Position numbers and translations under genes: made by a program. The notes beneath the pieces were generated by a model, which saw only the letters and a program-made list of their open reading frames with translations, was not told the DNA's origin and did not search any database. Shown here piece after piece: positions 1 through 8,314 of a stretch of DNA of 64,000 nt. Source of the DNA: Calothrix sp. NIES-3974 (lineage in GTDB: Bacteria; Cyanobacteriota; Cyanobacteriia; Cyanobacteriales; Nostocaceae). Position 1 is the stretch's first letter, and the number at the start of each line of letters is the position of its first letter. The stretch lies in NCBI RefSeq assembly GCF_002368395.1, contig NZ_AP018254.1, positions 4,030,001 through 4,094,000 of the forward strand. The letters are read 5' to 3'.

Positions 1-73
1 CCAAGCGGCGAAATGTTGTTTAAAATCTGTGGAAATCATCAATTGATTCCAGTCTCAAATCTATTCTATTTTT

Positions 74-691
74 TTGATATTTACCTTGACATCCTCGTTT
101 TATCATCAATCACAACAGGAACCTCCCCCCGCGCTGATTAGCGAACCAAAATGTCAATTCCAGGTTCGTTTCGCTCAGTATGAGGATTTGGACGCGATCG
201 CCCAAATAATTGCCGAAAGTTTCCACTCCTCCCAAGGTTTCTGGGGTTGGACTTTTCCCCTCCTACGTTTGGGTATCTCGGAAGATTTAAAGCATAGAGT
301 CACCTCTACAAAGCCACATCAAGCTTGCTTGGTCGCAATTGACACCAATTACTCCCATGATATACCCATTGGAACGGTGGAACTAGGACTACGTTACAGC
401 GATCGCTGGACACAGTTAGGTCGCAGCTATCCCTATCTATCGAATTTAGCTGTCCATCCCCAATATCGCCGACGTGGAGTTGCATCTGGTCTCCTGCAAC
501 GTAGTGAGGAATTAGTCAGAGAATGGGGTTTTCAAGATATATATTTACACGTTCTAGAGAAAAATCAACAAGCTCGTCAACTCTATTTTAAACAAGGATA
601 TCGGGTTCACCAGGAAATGGAAGCTCAATCGATTTTTTGTATTTGGCAACGCTCTCAGCAAATATTTTTACACAAATATCTACCAAACTGA
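74..691 (+). CDS. GNAT-family N-acetyltransferase
   Basis: Predicted acetyl-CoA-dependent N-acetyltransferase, 205 aa, cytosolic; the substrate cannot be read from the sequence. The GNAT fold begins near residue 30 (VRFAQYEDLDAIAQII). The acetyl-CoA loop (motif A) is around residues 122-140: LSNLAVHPQYRRRGVASGLL, with the R/Q-x-x-G-x-G/A pattern. It is followed by the motif B segment ending LYFKQGY, typical of RimI-like enzymes. The only in-frame start is TTG; there is no internal ATG before the domain, so TTG is used. It stands alone, with a long spacer downstream. Family assignment is secure; substrate unknown. Confidence 0.85.
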   Translation: MIFTLTSSFYHQSQQEPPPALISEPKCQFQVRFAQYEDLDAIAQIIAESFHSSQGFWGWTFPLLRLGISEDLKHRVTSTKPHQACLVAIDTNYSHDIPIGTVELGLRYSDRWTQLGRSYPYLSNLAVHPQYRRRGVASGLLQRSEELVREWGFQDIYLHVLEKNQQARQLYFKQGYRVHQEMEAQSIFCIWQRSQQIFLHKYLPN

Positions 692-1464
692 GATTAAAAT
701 CTTTTTAGAGAATTTTACAGAAAGTGAGTAGCCAAGGTGTACTGCTTATACTAGAAGGCATGAAAGTGGTTTTTCCCACAGCCTTGGGGAACCCTACACG
801 TCTACACTTTCAAATCAGTTTCCCATGTTCTCTAGACACAACCAAACAAGAAAATAGCTCATTCTTAATCCCCACTCCCTCTACATCAAGCAAGGGAGTG
901 AATTTTCTGCAAATAAGCTGTTGCACATTTAAGTTGTACATTCACTACTCTTAATGGGTGACTGTTAACTGTCAACCGTTAACCTTCAACAGCAAATCAA
1001 GTAGTTATGTGATTTATGCGAGCTTTCGCTTACTACCCCCAACTGCTACTCCTATCACCTCGAATTTAACCCATAATCCTTACCTGGGAAAAACACGAGA
1101 TATATCAAGATAAACAGGTGAGAATGGATTTCCCCCTTTTCCTCGTCAGCCCTTTCTTATAGCGTATGTATGCAAATTCTGACATCCGTGAAAATACGTG
1201 AAAATTTGACCAGAATTCATCATCCTAACTTTGTATTTAAAATCATCAACTTTATAGAAACTTTAACGAAAATCACTGATATAGGAAGACAAAAATCGAC
1301 AAATCCCATAAAATTATGATTACTTAAATCATTTAGATTTAAGACATGTATGATGTAGTAGTTGTTTACCATTATTAACATTTTGGAATAAATCAGATAT
1401 TAGGTGCATATAATTTTGTCATGTTGTTTCTCATTAATCTAAATACCTTGAAAATTTGAAAAAC
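692..1464. other. Non-coding spacer, about 770 bp
   Basis: No convincing gene. A 76-codon open frame at 724-954 begins with GTG, has no recognisable domain and covers repeat-like text (ACAAGAAAATAGCTC), which recurs near 9360. Around 960-990 there is a TTAAC-rich short repeat (GACTGTTAACTGTCAACCG) of the STRR type, found again near 24555 and 55575. The last 200 bp before the next gene are A+T rich and probably hold its promoter; I see no clear -10/-35 pair. Confidence 0.5.
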
Positions 1465-1998
1465 ATGGATAGCGGAGAATGTCAACGCTATCAAAATGCT
1501 ATGGTATCTACTTATTACCCAGACACCAACTTTCTTGAATATCTAGTTACCAACGATGGTGTTGAGCAAGACTCTAGCTCAAACCTGTTAAAAATGCTTC
1601 ACAGTGGCAAAGTGTTCGTCGTCAATAGTCGGCGAAGAAATGGTTTATTGTTATTCAAGCAGTTCCATGCGGAGTTTGCTGGACCTGGTGCTGCGGTAGG
1701 AGGTAATTGCGATCGCGATTGTGTTGCAGTTATTCCCATAGGGAATTTGTCACTGCTGACTCCCGAATCGCATGAAGATTGCCAAAAAGCATATTTGATT
1801 AGACGGCAATGGATTAGGTTGATAAGACAAATCACCGAAAGTCAATTAGCAAAAGTAAGAGTCCAAAAGATATTGGAGCAATTTGAGCAATACTTCCCCA
1901 AGGAAGTGGTTGCATCCCTTCCCGATGAAGCATTTGCGCAATTAGTCGGGGTTTTACCCCAAACTGTTGGCATTGTCCGCAGAATGGAAAAACTATGA
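1465..1998 (+). CDS. Conserved-looking protein with possible Crp-like C-terminal HTH
   Basis: I do not recognise this protein by name. About 177 aa from the ATG at 1465; a TTG lies 9 nt upstream and another ATG at 1501, and none has a clear Shine-Dalgarno sequence. There is no signal peptide or membrane segment. The middle part (VFVVNSRRRNGLLLFKQF, then NCDRDCVAVIPIGNLSLLTP) has no family I can name. The last 35 residues (FPKEVVASLPDEAFAQLVGV, then PQTVGIVRRMEK) look like a winged-helix recognition segment of the Crp/Fnr kind, which suggests a small DNA-binding regulator. That role is inference from pattern only. It contains a HIP1 site and normal codon use, so it is probably native. Confidence 0.6.
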   Translation: MDSGECQRYQNAMVSTYYPDTNFLEYLVTNDGVEQDSSSNLLKMLHSGKVFVVNSRRRNGLLLFKQFHAEFAGPGAAVGGNCDRDCVAVIPIGNLSLLTPESHEDCQKAYLIRRQWIRLIRQITESQLAKVRVQKILEQFEQYFPKEVVASLPDEAFAQLVGVLPQTVGIVRRMEKL

Positions 1999-2181
1999 AA
2001 TAGCTGGTAGGACTAGGGGAATTAATCAATTAGACATAATCAGGAGCAATCAAACTACTAAATTATGTTAAAAGTCAAACTTAAATATCAAGAATATTCT
2101 CCTTTTTTAGTTAAATAGGGACGTTCATGGTGAGCGTCTCTAAATTTTTCACAATTTTCCGCAATAAATCTTTTCCAGACA

Positions 2182-2835
2182 TCAGGATAGATCGGAATTT
2201 CTCAAAATATTGATATGCCTGATTATATCCCCACAAATTTCTGGCATCACATCCACTAAACTATGATCGCTGGTGACCTCCATCAATTGTACCCAAGGAC
2301 GCGATCGCCCATATTCTCGACTTGCAGTTACGGGAATCACCTCGTCATTTATACCATGCCAAATCAAAGTCGGCACAGGTCGCTGTAACTTTTCCTCCGA
2401 GTAGAATTTAGCGTCCTCAAGAAATTCAATGTGTAGTGGTAATTCGCGCTTTTCCCCATAATGATAAACTGGTAGATATTTTTTCCCTTGCCAATCCCTA
2501 ATTTTCTCTTCACCTAGCTTGCTTAACCAATGGGATAAAAAACCAAAAGCAGGTGCAAGCAACATCAAACCCTTAACCTGGGTATACATTTGAGCTAAAT
2601 GTGCAGCCGTTAATCCACCTAAACTCGAACCAATCAAAGTGATACCAACCCCATCATGATTAAATAACTGGCTAACTTGTTGGATTTGCCGAGTCATAGT
2701 TAAATGGGAGAAGTTCCCTTGGTTTAAATCGGGAATTTGTAATTCAATTCCCAAATCAGCCAGATGGGACTTTATTTGTTGAGCTTTCGTTGAATTAGGA
2801 CTAGAAGCAAATCCATGTAGATAGATGTATTGCAT
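2182..2835 (-). CDS. YqiA/YcfP-like alpha/beta-fold esterase
   Basis: Small alpha/beta hydrolase of the YqiA (UPF0227) type, about 217 aa from the internal ATG (MQYIYLHGFASSPNS). The longer frame starts nine codons earlier, but family members start at this strand-helix motif. Visible features are the HGF oxyanion segment near the N-terminus, the nucleophile elbow GSSLGG near residue 88, LIWHGINDEVIP carrying the acid region, and SDHSLVD with the catalytic His near the end. Escherichia coli YqiA is an esterase; the physiological substrate here is unknown. It is transcribed divergently from psbK. Confidence 0.8.
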   Translation of the reverse strand: MQYIYLHGFASSPNSTKAQQIKSHLADLGIELQIPDLNQGNFSHLTMTRQIQQVSQLFNHDGVGITLIGSSLGGLTAAHLAQMYTQVKGLMLLAPAFGFLSHWLSKLGEEKIRDWQGKKYLPVYHYGEKRELPLHIEFLEDAKFYSEEKLQRPVPTLIWHGINDEVIPVTASREYGRSRPWVQLMEVTSDHSLVDVMPEICGDIIRHINILRNSDLS

Positions 2836-2956
2836 GGTGAACAACCGCCAAATATTTAGCAACTTTTCTTTACGTAACTTTGTCCACTGCCTATGTTAAG
2901 ATACCTATCAATTATGAAAAGCTGTGTTGGAATTTAGTTAGGTAGATAAAACAAAC

Positions 2957-3094
2957 ATGGAAGCAGCAATCCTACTCGCAAAGTTACCGGAAGCATACCA
3001 AATTTTTGACCCCCTAGTTGATGTGCTTCCCATTATCCCCGTATTTTTCCTCCTTTTGGCATTCGTTTGGCAAGCGGCTGTCGGTTTCAGATAA
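2957..3094 (+). CDS. psbK: Photosystem II reaction centre protein K
   Basis: Short thylakoid membrane subunit of photosystem II, 45 aa as a precursor. The eight-residue leader MEAAILLA is followed by the conserved mature start [17 protein letters not shown] and a single membrane helix ending [10 protein letters not shown], which is the PsbK signature. PsbK binds near CP43 and helps keep plastoquinone and CP43 in the complex. A hairpin followed by a T-run lies 28 bp downstream, so it is probably monocistronic. Too short for a default gene finder but unambiguous. Confidence 0.97.
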
Positions 3095-3121
3095 TTTCAC
3101 TGGGTTTGATTTGTTTTTTTC

Positions 3122-3145
3122 CAGACAGGTCTGAGTACCTGTCTG
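3122..3145 (+). terminator. Rho-independent terminator of psbK
   Basis: Perfect 9-bp stem CAGACAGGT / ACCTGTCTG with a six-base loop, followed by ATTTTTTGG. It lies just after psbK on the same strand. Confidence 0.85.
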
Positions 3146-3288
3146 ATTTTTTGGTTTGCATTTCGACTAATTCCGTAATAATTCTTTATATTTTGTGACA
3201 AAATTGCAGTAACATAGAGGTGGGAAAAATCCACATCTATAGTTATCAAGACAGTAATTATACAAGGGTAGAGTCGAGGTGGTAGGCA

Positions 3289-3585
3289 ATGGGTAATATC
3301 AACTTCATCAAAGAGAATAAAGAAATTGTGGCCGCAAACGGGGCAAACTTACGTTTGGCAGCCATGCAAAATAATATTGATATATATAAAGTTTGGGGTA
3401 AAATGATGAACTGCGGTGGTTACGGTCAGTGCGGGACATGCATAGTCGAAATCACCGAGGGAATGGAAAATCTCTCTCCCCGTACAGACGCAGAAAACCG
3501 TCTATTGAAGAGGAAACCAGACAACTATCGTCTTGCTTGTCAAACCTTGGTACATGGACCAGTGAGTGTAATCACCAAACCATAG
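3289..3585 (+). CDS. 2Fe-2S ferredoxin
   Basis: Small soluble electron carrier of the plant/bacterial 2Fe-2S beta-grasp type, 98 aa. The four cluster cysteines are Cys42, Cys48, Cys51 and Cys84 ([11 protein letters not shown], then RLACQ). This gives C-x5-C-x2-C, a wider first spacing than the C-x4-C-x2-C of the photosynthetic PetF ferredoxin, so this is one of the secondary cyanobacterial ferredoxins rather than PetF. It sits between psbK and psbM. The ATG is preceded by GAGGTGGTAGGCA, giving a plausible ribosome-binding site. Partner enzyme unknown. Confidence 0.9.
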   Translation: MGNINFIKENKEIVAANGANLRLAAMQNNIDIYKVWGKMMNCGGYGQCGTCIVEITEGMENLSPRTDAENRLLKRKPDNYRLACQTLVHGPVSVITKP

Positions 3586-3693
3586 AAAGCAAACAAAATA
3601 TCTTGCGATCGCCAATACACTCGGATTCCAATAATGGTATCCTAAAGGTGTTAAATTGAAACTACATCTATCTAAAAGAGAGGCGTTCTTGCT

Positions 3694-3813
3694 ATGCAAG
3701 TGAATGACTTGGGGTTTGTTGCGAGTCTTTTATTCGTACTAGTTCCCTCAGTTTTTTTAATCATCCTTTACACGCTGACCGCAAGCCGTGAAGGTGGACA
3801 AAAAGATAACTAA
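3694..3813 (+). CDS. psbM: Photosystem II reaction centre protein M
   Basis: Single-helix thylakoid subunit of photosystem II, 39 aa, beginning [19 protein letters not shown] and continuing through a hydrophobic helix to [14 protein letters not shown]. This matches PsbM, which sits at the dimer interface of PSII. A hairpin lies 55 bp downstream. It is in tandem with the ferredoxin gene, 108 bp after it. Confidence 0.96.
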
Positions 3814-3868
3814 AATCTGTTTTGAATAAAGTCAAAACCCATTGTTTGAAAAAGTACTACATGTATGT

Positions 3869-3904
3869 AAGGGTATTATCCATAGATTTATAGATAATGC
3901 CCTT
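3869..3904 (+). terminator. Probable terminator hairpin of psbM
   Basis: Twelve-bp stem AAGGGTATTATC / GATAATGCCCTT with one G-T pair and a 12-nt loop, followed by ATTTAG. The T-tract is weak, but the position just after psbM supports it. Confidence 0.65.
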
Positions 3905-3988
3905 ATTTAGCAAGTATTTGCTGAATTTGGTCATGAATTATAATTATTTACATTTTGTCTGAAAACCAAAATTATCGTTGGGTTGTGT

Positions 3989-4013
3989 AGAGACGTAGCA
4001 TTGCTACGTCTCT
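3989..4013. repeat. AGAGACG/CGTCTCT hairpin
   Basis: Perfect inverted repeat AGAGACGTAGCA / TGCTACGTCTCT around one T, 44 bp before cbiD. It belongs to a hairpin family present in many spacers of this window (29511, 32631, 47287, 57868 and others). Confidence 0.85.
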
Positions 4014-4056
4014 TTATGTAGCATTCTGTATTTAGATTTAGAGGGAGTAGGTTCAA

Positions 4057-5169
4057 ATGACACGCACCGGATATACACTACCAGTATTCGCCGTTACAGC
4101 CGCAAAAGCGGCCCTAATGTACCTCAAAAGTCACCAACCGATTGACCAAGTGGAAATTAATATCTTACCAGACAACGTAATCATACCAGTCAATCAAGTA
4201 GCTTTATTAACCCAAGATAGTAGCTTGGCGGTGACAATCAGCGACCCTGGAGACAACTTAGACATAACCAGGGACACACCGATTTGGGCATACGTGAAAA
4301 TATCAAACAGACAATTTCAGGCTTTAGTCCTAGAAGCGGGGGAAGGTGTGGGAAAAACAGCCAGTGGTGAAGGAGCAATTTATAGCTACGCCCGTCGCTT
4401 ATTTGCGGAGAATTTGCTACCCTTAATAGACGACAGCGAAACGGTTACAGTCTCCATTATATTACCATTCGGTCGCCAACTAGCCCAACGTACTTCTAAT
4501 GCAGCCTTTGGAATTTTAGAAGGACTTTCTCTGTTGGGGACTAGTGGTATTTCCCAGCCTTTATCTGCTGCTGCACATTTGCAAGAATTACGGCAAAAAT
4601 TGCAAGCAGTAGCAAAACAGCATCGTCAGTTGGTTTTCTGTATCGGTCAGAATGGAATGCAAGTTGCTGAAGGTTTGGGAATTGCCCATGACCGGATTGT
4701 ACAAACGGGTAACTGGATTGGCCCATTATTAGTAGAAGCTGCCATTTACGACGTAGATGAAGTCCTATTGTTGGGATACCAGGGGAAATTAATTAAATTA
4801 GCTGGGGGAATATTTAATACATCTAGTCATTTAGCCGATGGCAAATTGGAAATAATAGCCGCAGCTGTTGCGAAGACAGGTGGTGACTTAGAAATAATTC
4901 ATCAAGTATTGGATGCCGAAACTGCCGATGCAGCCTACAAAATTTTGGTACAAGCAGGATTAGCGTCGGAGACCTTTCGGTATTTAGCAGCGAAAATTTC
5001 CCTTAAAGCTAGTAAATATGCCCAAAAATATGCCAATAAACCCCTCAAAGTCCATACTATCCTTTTCAATCGTCAAGGGGAAATTATTAGTACAAATTAC
5101 GAATTACAAACTAATTTCTTGTACTCCCTTCCTTCTGGTAATATTAACATCGCATCCCCAAAGGAATAA
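4057..5169 (+). CDS. cbiD: Cobalt-precorrin-5B C1-methyltransferase CbiD
   Basis: Enzyme of the anaerobic (early cobalt insertion) branch of cobalamin synthesis; it methylates C1 of cobalt-precorrin-5B using S-adenosylmethionine. It is 370 aa, the usual family length, and starts MTRTGYTLPVFAVTAAKAAL as cyanobacterial CbiD proteins do. The conserved GEGVGKTASGEGAIYSYARR region is near residues 95-115, and the lower-conservation C-terminal half contains the LLLGYQGKLIKLAGGIF segment typical of the family. No cobalamin riboswitch is apparent in the short leader. The gene converges on queA and the two coding regions overlap by about 70 bp at their 3' ends. Confidence 0.93.
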   Translation: MTRTGYTLPVFAVTAAKAALMYLKSHQPIDQVEINILPDNVIIPVNQVALLTQDSSLAVTISDPGDNLDITRDTPIWAYVKISNRQFQALVLEAGEGVGKTASGEGAIYSYARRLFAENLLPLIDDSETVTVSIILPFGRQLAQRTSNAAFGILEGLSLLGTSGISQPLSAAAHLQELRQKLQAVAKQHRQLVFCIGQNGMQVAEGLGIAHDRIVQTGNWIGPLLVEAAIYDVDEVLLLGYQGKLIKLAGGIFNTSSHLADGKLEIIAAAVAKTGGDLEIIHQVLDAETADAAYKILVQAGLASETFRYLAAKISLKASKYAQKYANKPLKVHTILFNRQGEIISTNYELQTNFLYSLPSGNINIASPKE

Positions 5170-6347
5170 AATCGATATTCCTGACGAATTGCTTCTTGAT
5201 ACAAATTCAATAACCGCTTGCGTCCAATTAAAGCACTAACTAACATCATTAAGCTGGAACGAGGTAAATGAAAATTGGTAATCAAACCGTCCACAACTCG
5301 CCATTTATAACCAGGATAAATAAATAAATTGGTTTTCCCACAGTAAGCTTGCAATTCTCCCGATATACTAGCTGCACCCTCTAAACTCCGAACCGCAGTT
5401 GTTCCCACGGCAATTATCCTTCCTCCCTGAGCAAGGGTCGAACGCACCTGATCAACGGTTTCCTGGGTGACTTCAATCCATTCCTCATGCATGACATGGG
5501 TGGTTACATCTTCTACCTCCACCGGACGAAATGTCCCAACCCCCACATGTAATGTTACAAAAGCTTGCCCAACATCCATTTTCTGTAAATTTTCGAGTAG
5601 TTCAGGTGTAAAGTGTAACCCGGCTGTGGGTGCAGCAACGGAACCGGGAGTGTCTGCGTAGACGGTTTGATATTGCTCGTCCCTGGCGGTACTATTTTTG
5701 ATGTAGGGGGGAAGGGGTATTTCGCCATATTGGTGCAGGATTTCAATCAGGGATGATACCCCCCCTGGTAGGTCAAATTGTAAAATTCTGCCACCGGTGT
5801 TTGCATCGCTATCGATGACCGTTGCCTTCAGGTAGGATTGGTTGGGGTCGAACTCAGGCAATTGGTTTTCCTCCCCATCATCCCAGTCTAAATCCTCTGT
5901 TTCCCCCTTACTTTGATGGATCACCCCTGGGGGTACAAACATGATTTGTGAACCAATTTTAAACCGACGACCGGGTTTGACTAAGGCTAACCAGGTATCA
6001 CGACTGCGTTCCTCTAATAACAAAACCTCAATGATTGCGCCGGTGTTTTTATATCCGTATAATCGCGCAGGAATCACTTTTGTTTTGTTCATGACTAACA
6101 AATCCCCCGGTTGCAAAAACTCAGGAAGATTACGGAAAATCGTGTGTATCGGCGGTGTTGTCACCCCTGTCAAGGGTGAATTTACGACTAATAATCGGGA
6201 GCGATCGCGGGGAACAACCGGATTTTGCGCTATCATCTGACTCGGTAGCTCGTAATCGTATCCCATGAGGTTGTGGTCTAGATCCAGGTCGGTTGCTTGT
6301 TGCTTAGAGTCACTAGCAAGTTCGGAAGGGGAAGATTGTGGCTGCAT
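5097..6347 (-). CDS. queA: tRNA preQ1(34) S-adenosylmethionine ribosyltransferase-isomerase
   Basis: QueA transfers and isomerises the ribosyl group of SAM onto preQ1 at the wobble position of tRNA, giving epoxyqueuosine. About 416 aa from the ATG at MQPQSSPSEL; an in-frame start 24 codons upstream is less likely because conserved sequence begins later (YDYELPSQMIAQNP, then RDRSRLLVV). Visible family motifs are GDLLVMNKTKVIPARLYG, YQTVYADTPGSVAAPTAGLH, HVGVGTFRPV, and FHLPRSSLMMLVSALIG near the end. The C-terminus extends past the usual GDAMLIL by about 12 residues, into the 3' end of convergent cbiD. Confidence 0.95.
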   Translation of the reverse strand: MQPQSSPSELASDSKQQATDLDLDHNLMGYDYELPSQMIAQNPVVPRDRSRLLVVNSPLTGVTTPPIHTIFRNLPEFLQPGDLLVMNKTKVIPARLYGYKNTGAIIEVLLLEERSRDTWLALVKPGRRFKIGSQIMFVPPGVIHQSKGETEDLDWDDGEENQLPEFDPNQSYLKATVIDSDANTGGRILQFDLPGGVSSLIEILHQYGEIPLPPYIKNSTARDEQYQTVYADTPGSVAAPTAGLHFTPELLENLQKMDVGQAFVTLHVGVGTFRPVEVEDVTTHVMHEEWIEVTQETVDQVRSTLAQGGRIIAVGTTAVRSLEGAASISGELQAYCGKTNLFIYPGYKWRVVDGLITNFHLPRSSLMMLVSALIGRKRLLNLYQEAIRQEYRFYSFGDAMLILPEGREYKKLVCNS

Positions 6348-6586
6348 TGGCTTCTGGAAAACACCTAAATTACAGAATATATAGCTAGAATAAGAAAACT
6401 GTAAACTAAATACGGGCAATTTGCAGTTTTCCGTTTATGATGGTTACTATTAAGTAACACGGATAGATCATTATGAAATTTGGGTAAACCTACCCATCAA
6501 AAAACGGGGGCTTTTACCCTACCGGGGGCAAGGTAAATATCTCAATAATATAAATGTAGGATTGGCTTTGGCCCTTAGCACTAAAG

Positions 6587-6976
6587 ATGGAATACTTGTA
6601 TTATTTGGCAAATGCCAGTTTAACGCTGCGGGTTGTCCAGCACCTGCACGCTAGACCTGAACTACCTGTTTTATTTGTCACGGTAATTCATCAAATCGAT
6701 GGCTGGGTAGTACGGATTAAACTGGATGGGGAAATTTCACCCCAGGTCGATGGAGATTTCCGCGCTTTTTTAAATGAACTCGGTATTAGTTATGAACCAC
6801 CGATGCGTCTACAAATGGCTTTGTGGAGTTTGGAAGCTGGCCAATATCCAGTAGATGTGATGCGTCGTTACCAAGTTGCTATTGTTTCCCACGGTAATCC
6901 AGAAAGGGAGGAAATAGAAGCTTTTCGCCAACAGTTTGTTCGCGGTTTAGGTTATTGTCCGGAAACGTTGGCCTAG
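6587..6976 (+). CDS. Conserved-looking small protein of unknown function
   Basis: A 129-aa soluble protein that I do not recognise. It starts MEYLYYLANASLTLRVVQHL and contains the hydrophobic strand LPVLFVTVIHQIDGWVVRI and an amphipathic C-terminal helix (REEIEAFRQQFVRGLGY). There is no signal peptide, membrane helix, cysteine cluster or known motif. Codon use and base composition resemble the core genes around it. It is divergent from queA, with a 240-bp spacer, and is followed by the convergent yraN, so it is probably transcribed alone. Confidence 0.7.
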   Translation: MEYLYYLANASLTLRVVQHLHARPELPVLFVTVIHQIDGWVVRIKLDGEISPQVDGDFRAFLNELGISYEPPMRLQMALWSLEAGQYPVDVMRRYQVAIVSHGNPEREEIEAFRQQFVRGLGYCPETLA

Positions 6977-7129
6977 TTTTGTTTGGTTCAAAAAACAGCA
7001 ACAGAGAAAGTAGACTCATAATATAGTCATGGATAATATTATTTGGTAACAGGCGATCGCTGAATATGTTATTGTTGATTGTACAGTGGCTATCACCCGT
7101 TACCAATCAGGTATTTTTCCATCAAGATA

Positions 7130-7618
7130 TTACTCCGTCGGTGAGTTAAAGGCATCAGGAATATATTCTTGCAAACATAAATAGTAGTTATTGATAGCTT
7201 GAGAAATTAATTTCTGATAACTATTATCATTCCTGCTAGTATCAGTAAGTAAGGCATAGTTAACAAGGGCAACATCGAACCGACATGTATATGCGGCTTT
7301 TTCTGGGTATTTACTGATAAAGGCTTGGGCTGTACGGTATATTTTCATTTGTTTGGTGTTGGCGATCGCATCCCTTCCACCCCGGTCCCAACTGCCTTGA
7401 CTACGGGTTTTCACTTCGACAAAAGCTAATATTGGCAATTGAGGTGGATATGTACCATTCTCTGGATTAGTATATTCAGCGATAATATCAATTTCTCCCC
7501 AACGGGAATGCCATTGTCGATGTAAAATAATCCAACCTTGAGATACTAGCCATTGCACCGTAAGGTCTTCACCTAAGTTACCAATATCGAGATAATTAGA
7601 AGGAGAATGCTTTGCCAT
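7130..7618 (-). CDS. YraN (UPF0102) family nuclease-fold protein
   Basis: YraN-family protein with a restriction-endonuclease-like fold, about 162 aa from the ATG at MAKHSPSNYLDIGNLGEDLT. The signature residues are present: GNLGEDL near the start, HRQWHSRWGEIDIIAEY (the E-x-D metal-binding type), and LAFVEVKTRSQGSWDRG (the E-x-K motif), followed by KQMKIYRTAQAFI. The cellular role of YraN is not settled in any organism. The start lies only 15 bp from the start of the divergent pentapeptide-repeat gene, so the two leaders must overlap. An alternative start ten codons upstream would overlap that gene. Confidence 0.85.
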   Translation of the reverse strand: MAKHSPSNYLDIGNLGEDLTVQWLVSQGWIILHRQWHSRWGEIDIIAEYTNPENGTYPPQLPILAFVEVKTRSQGSWDRGGRDAIANTKQMKIYRTAQAFISKYPEKAAYTCRFDVALVNYALLTDTSRNDNSYQKLISQAINNYYLCLQEYIPDAFNSPTE

Positions 7619-7633
7619 CAAGTCAAAATTACC

Positions 7634-8158
7634 ATGAATGCTAATCAATTACAAAATCCATCCAGGCACAAAATTTATCTAGCTATCCTCAATATAGTGC
7701 TGTTTGCAGTAATTTGTATTACTAGTATATGCGGATGGGGAACAACTGCATTAGCCCTGGATTACAACAAGGAAATTTTAATTGAATCGGATTTTTCCGG
7801 GAGGGATTTAACGGATTCCAGTTTTACTAAAGCCAATCTCAAGCAAAGCAACTTTAGTAAATCTAATTTGCGAGGGGTGAGTTTTTTTGCCGCGAATTTA
7901 GAATCAGCGGATTTTACAGGTGCAGATTTAACCTTTGCAACCCTTGATTCAGCGAGATTAGTCAAAGCAAATCTGACAAATGCCATTTTAGAAGGAGCAT
8001 TTGCTGCGAATGCCAAATTTGCCGGAGCTATTATTGACGGAGCAGATTTTACCGATGTCTTAATGCGTGAAGACGAACAGGAAAAACTGTGTCAAGTAGC
8101 TAAGGGAGTAAATCCAACAACCGGACGCAGCACCCGCGATACCCTCATGTGTCCCTAA
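7634..8158 (+). CDS. Exported pentapeptide-repeat protein
   Basis: About 174 aa from the internal ATG (MNANQLQNPS). The N-terminal hydrophobic segment ends GTTALA just before LDYNKE, a Sec-type signal with a likely cleavage after ALA; in a cyanobacterium this suggests the thylakoid lumen or periplasm. Then come about 18 tandem A(D/N)LXX-type pentapeptides from SDFSG to DGADF, forming a right-handed quadrilateral beta-helix. The C-terminal tail has two cysteines (KLCQVAKGVNP and LMCP) that could form a disulphide. Similar lumenal proteins (TL15/TL17-like) occur in cyanobacteria and chloroplasts; function unknown. A strong terminator follows. Confidence 0.85.
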   Translation: MNANQLQNPSRHKIYLAILNIVLFAVICITSICGWGTTALALDYNKEILIESDFSGRDLTDSSFTKANLKQSNFSKSNLRGVSFFAANLESADFTGADLTFATLDSARLVKANLTNAILEGAFAANAKFAGAIIDGADFTDVLMREDEQEKLCQVAKGVNPTTGRSTRDTLMCP

Positions 8159-8191
8159 ATTAGCAGTCTATCGCATGATTGCAAACGTCGA

Positions 8192-8224
8192 AAAAGACCC
8201 AGTTAAAATCTAACTGGGTCTTTT
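8192..8224 (+). terminator. Strong rho-independent terminator
   Basis: Perfect 14-bp stem AAAAGACCCAGTTA / TAACTGGGTCTTTT around a five-base loop, ending in the T-run. The flanking A and T tracts are symmetric, so it may also act on the convergent small heat-shock gene. Confidence 0.9.
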
Positions 8225-8314
8225 GTTTATGCTTGGTTAATCTGAATGTCTAGGAATATTCCCCACTACTCACTTCAACTATTAACTTAGTTCGATTTTG
8301 GCACTACAGTGAAA

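Noticed and set aside
724-954. 76-codon frame beginning GTG
   Set aside because: Composition is not protein-like, it covers repeat text shared with 9360, and it lacks a ribosome-binding site.
4014-4056. Cobalamin riboswitch upstream of cbiD
   Set aside because: The leader is short and lacks a recognisable B12 box; only the AGAGACG hairpin is present.
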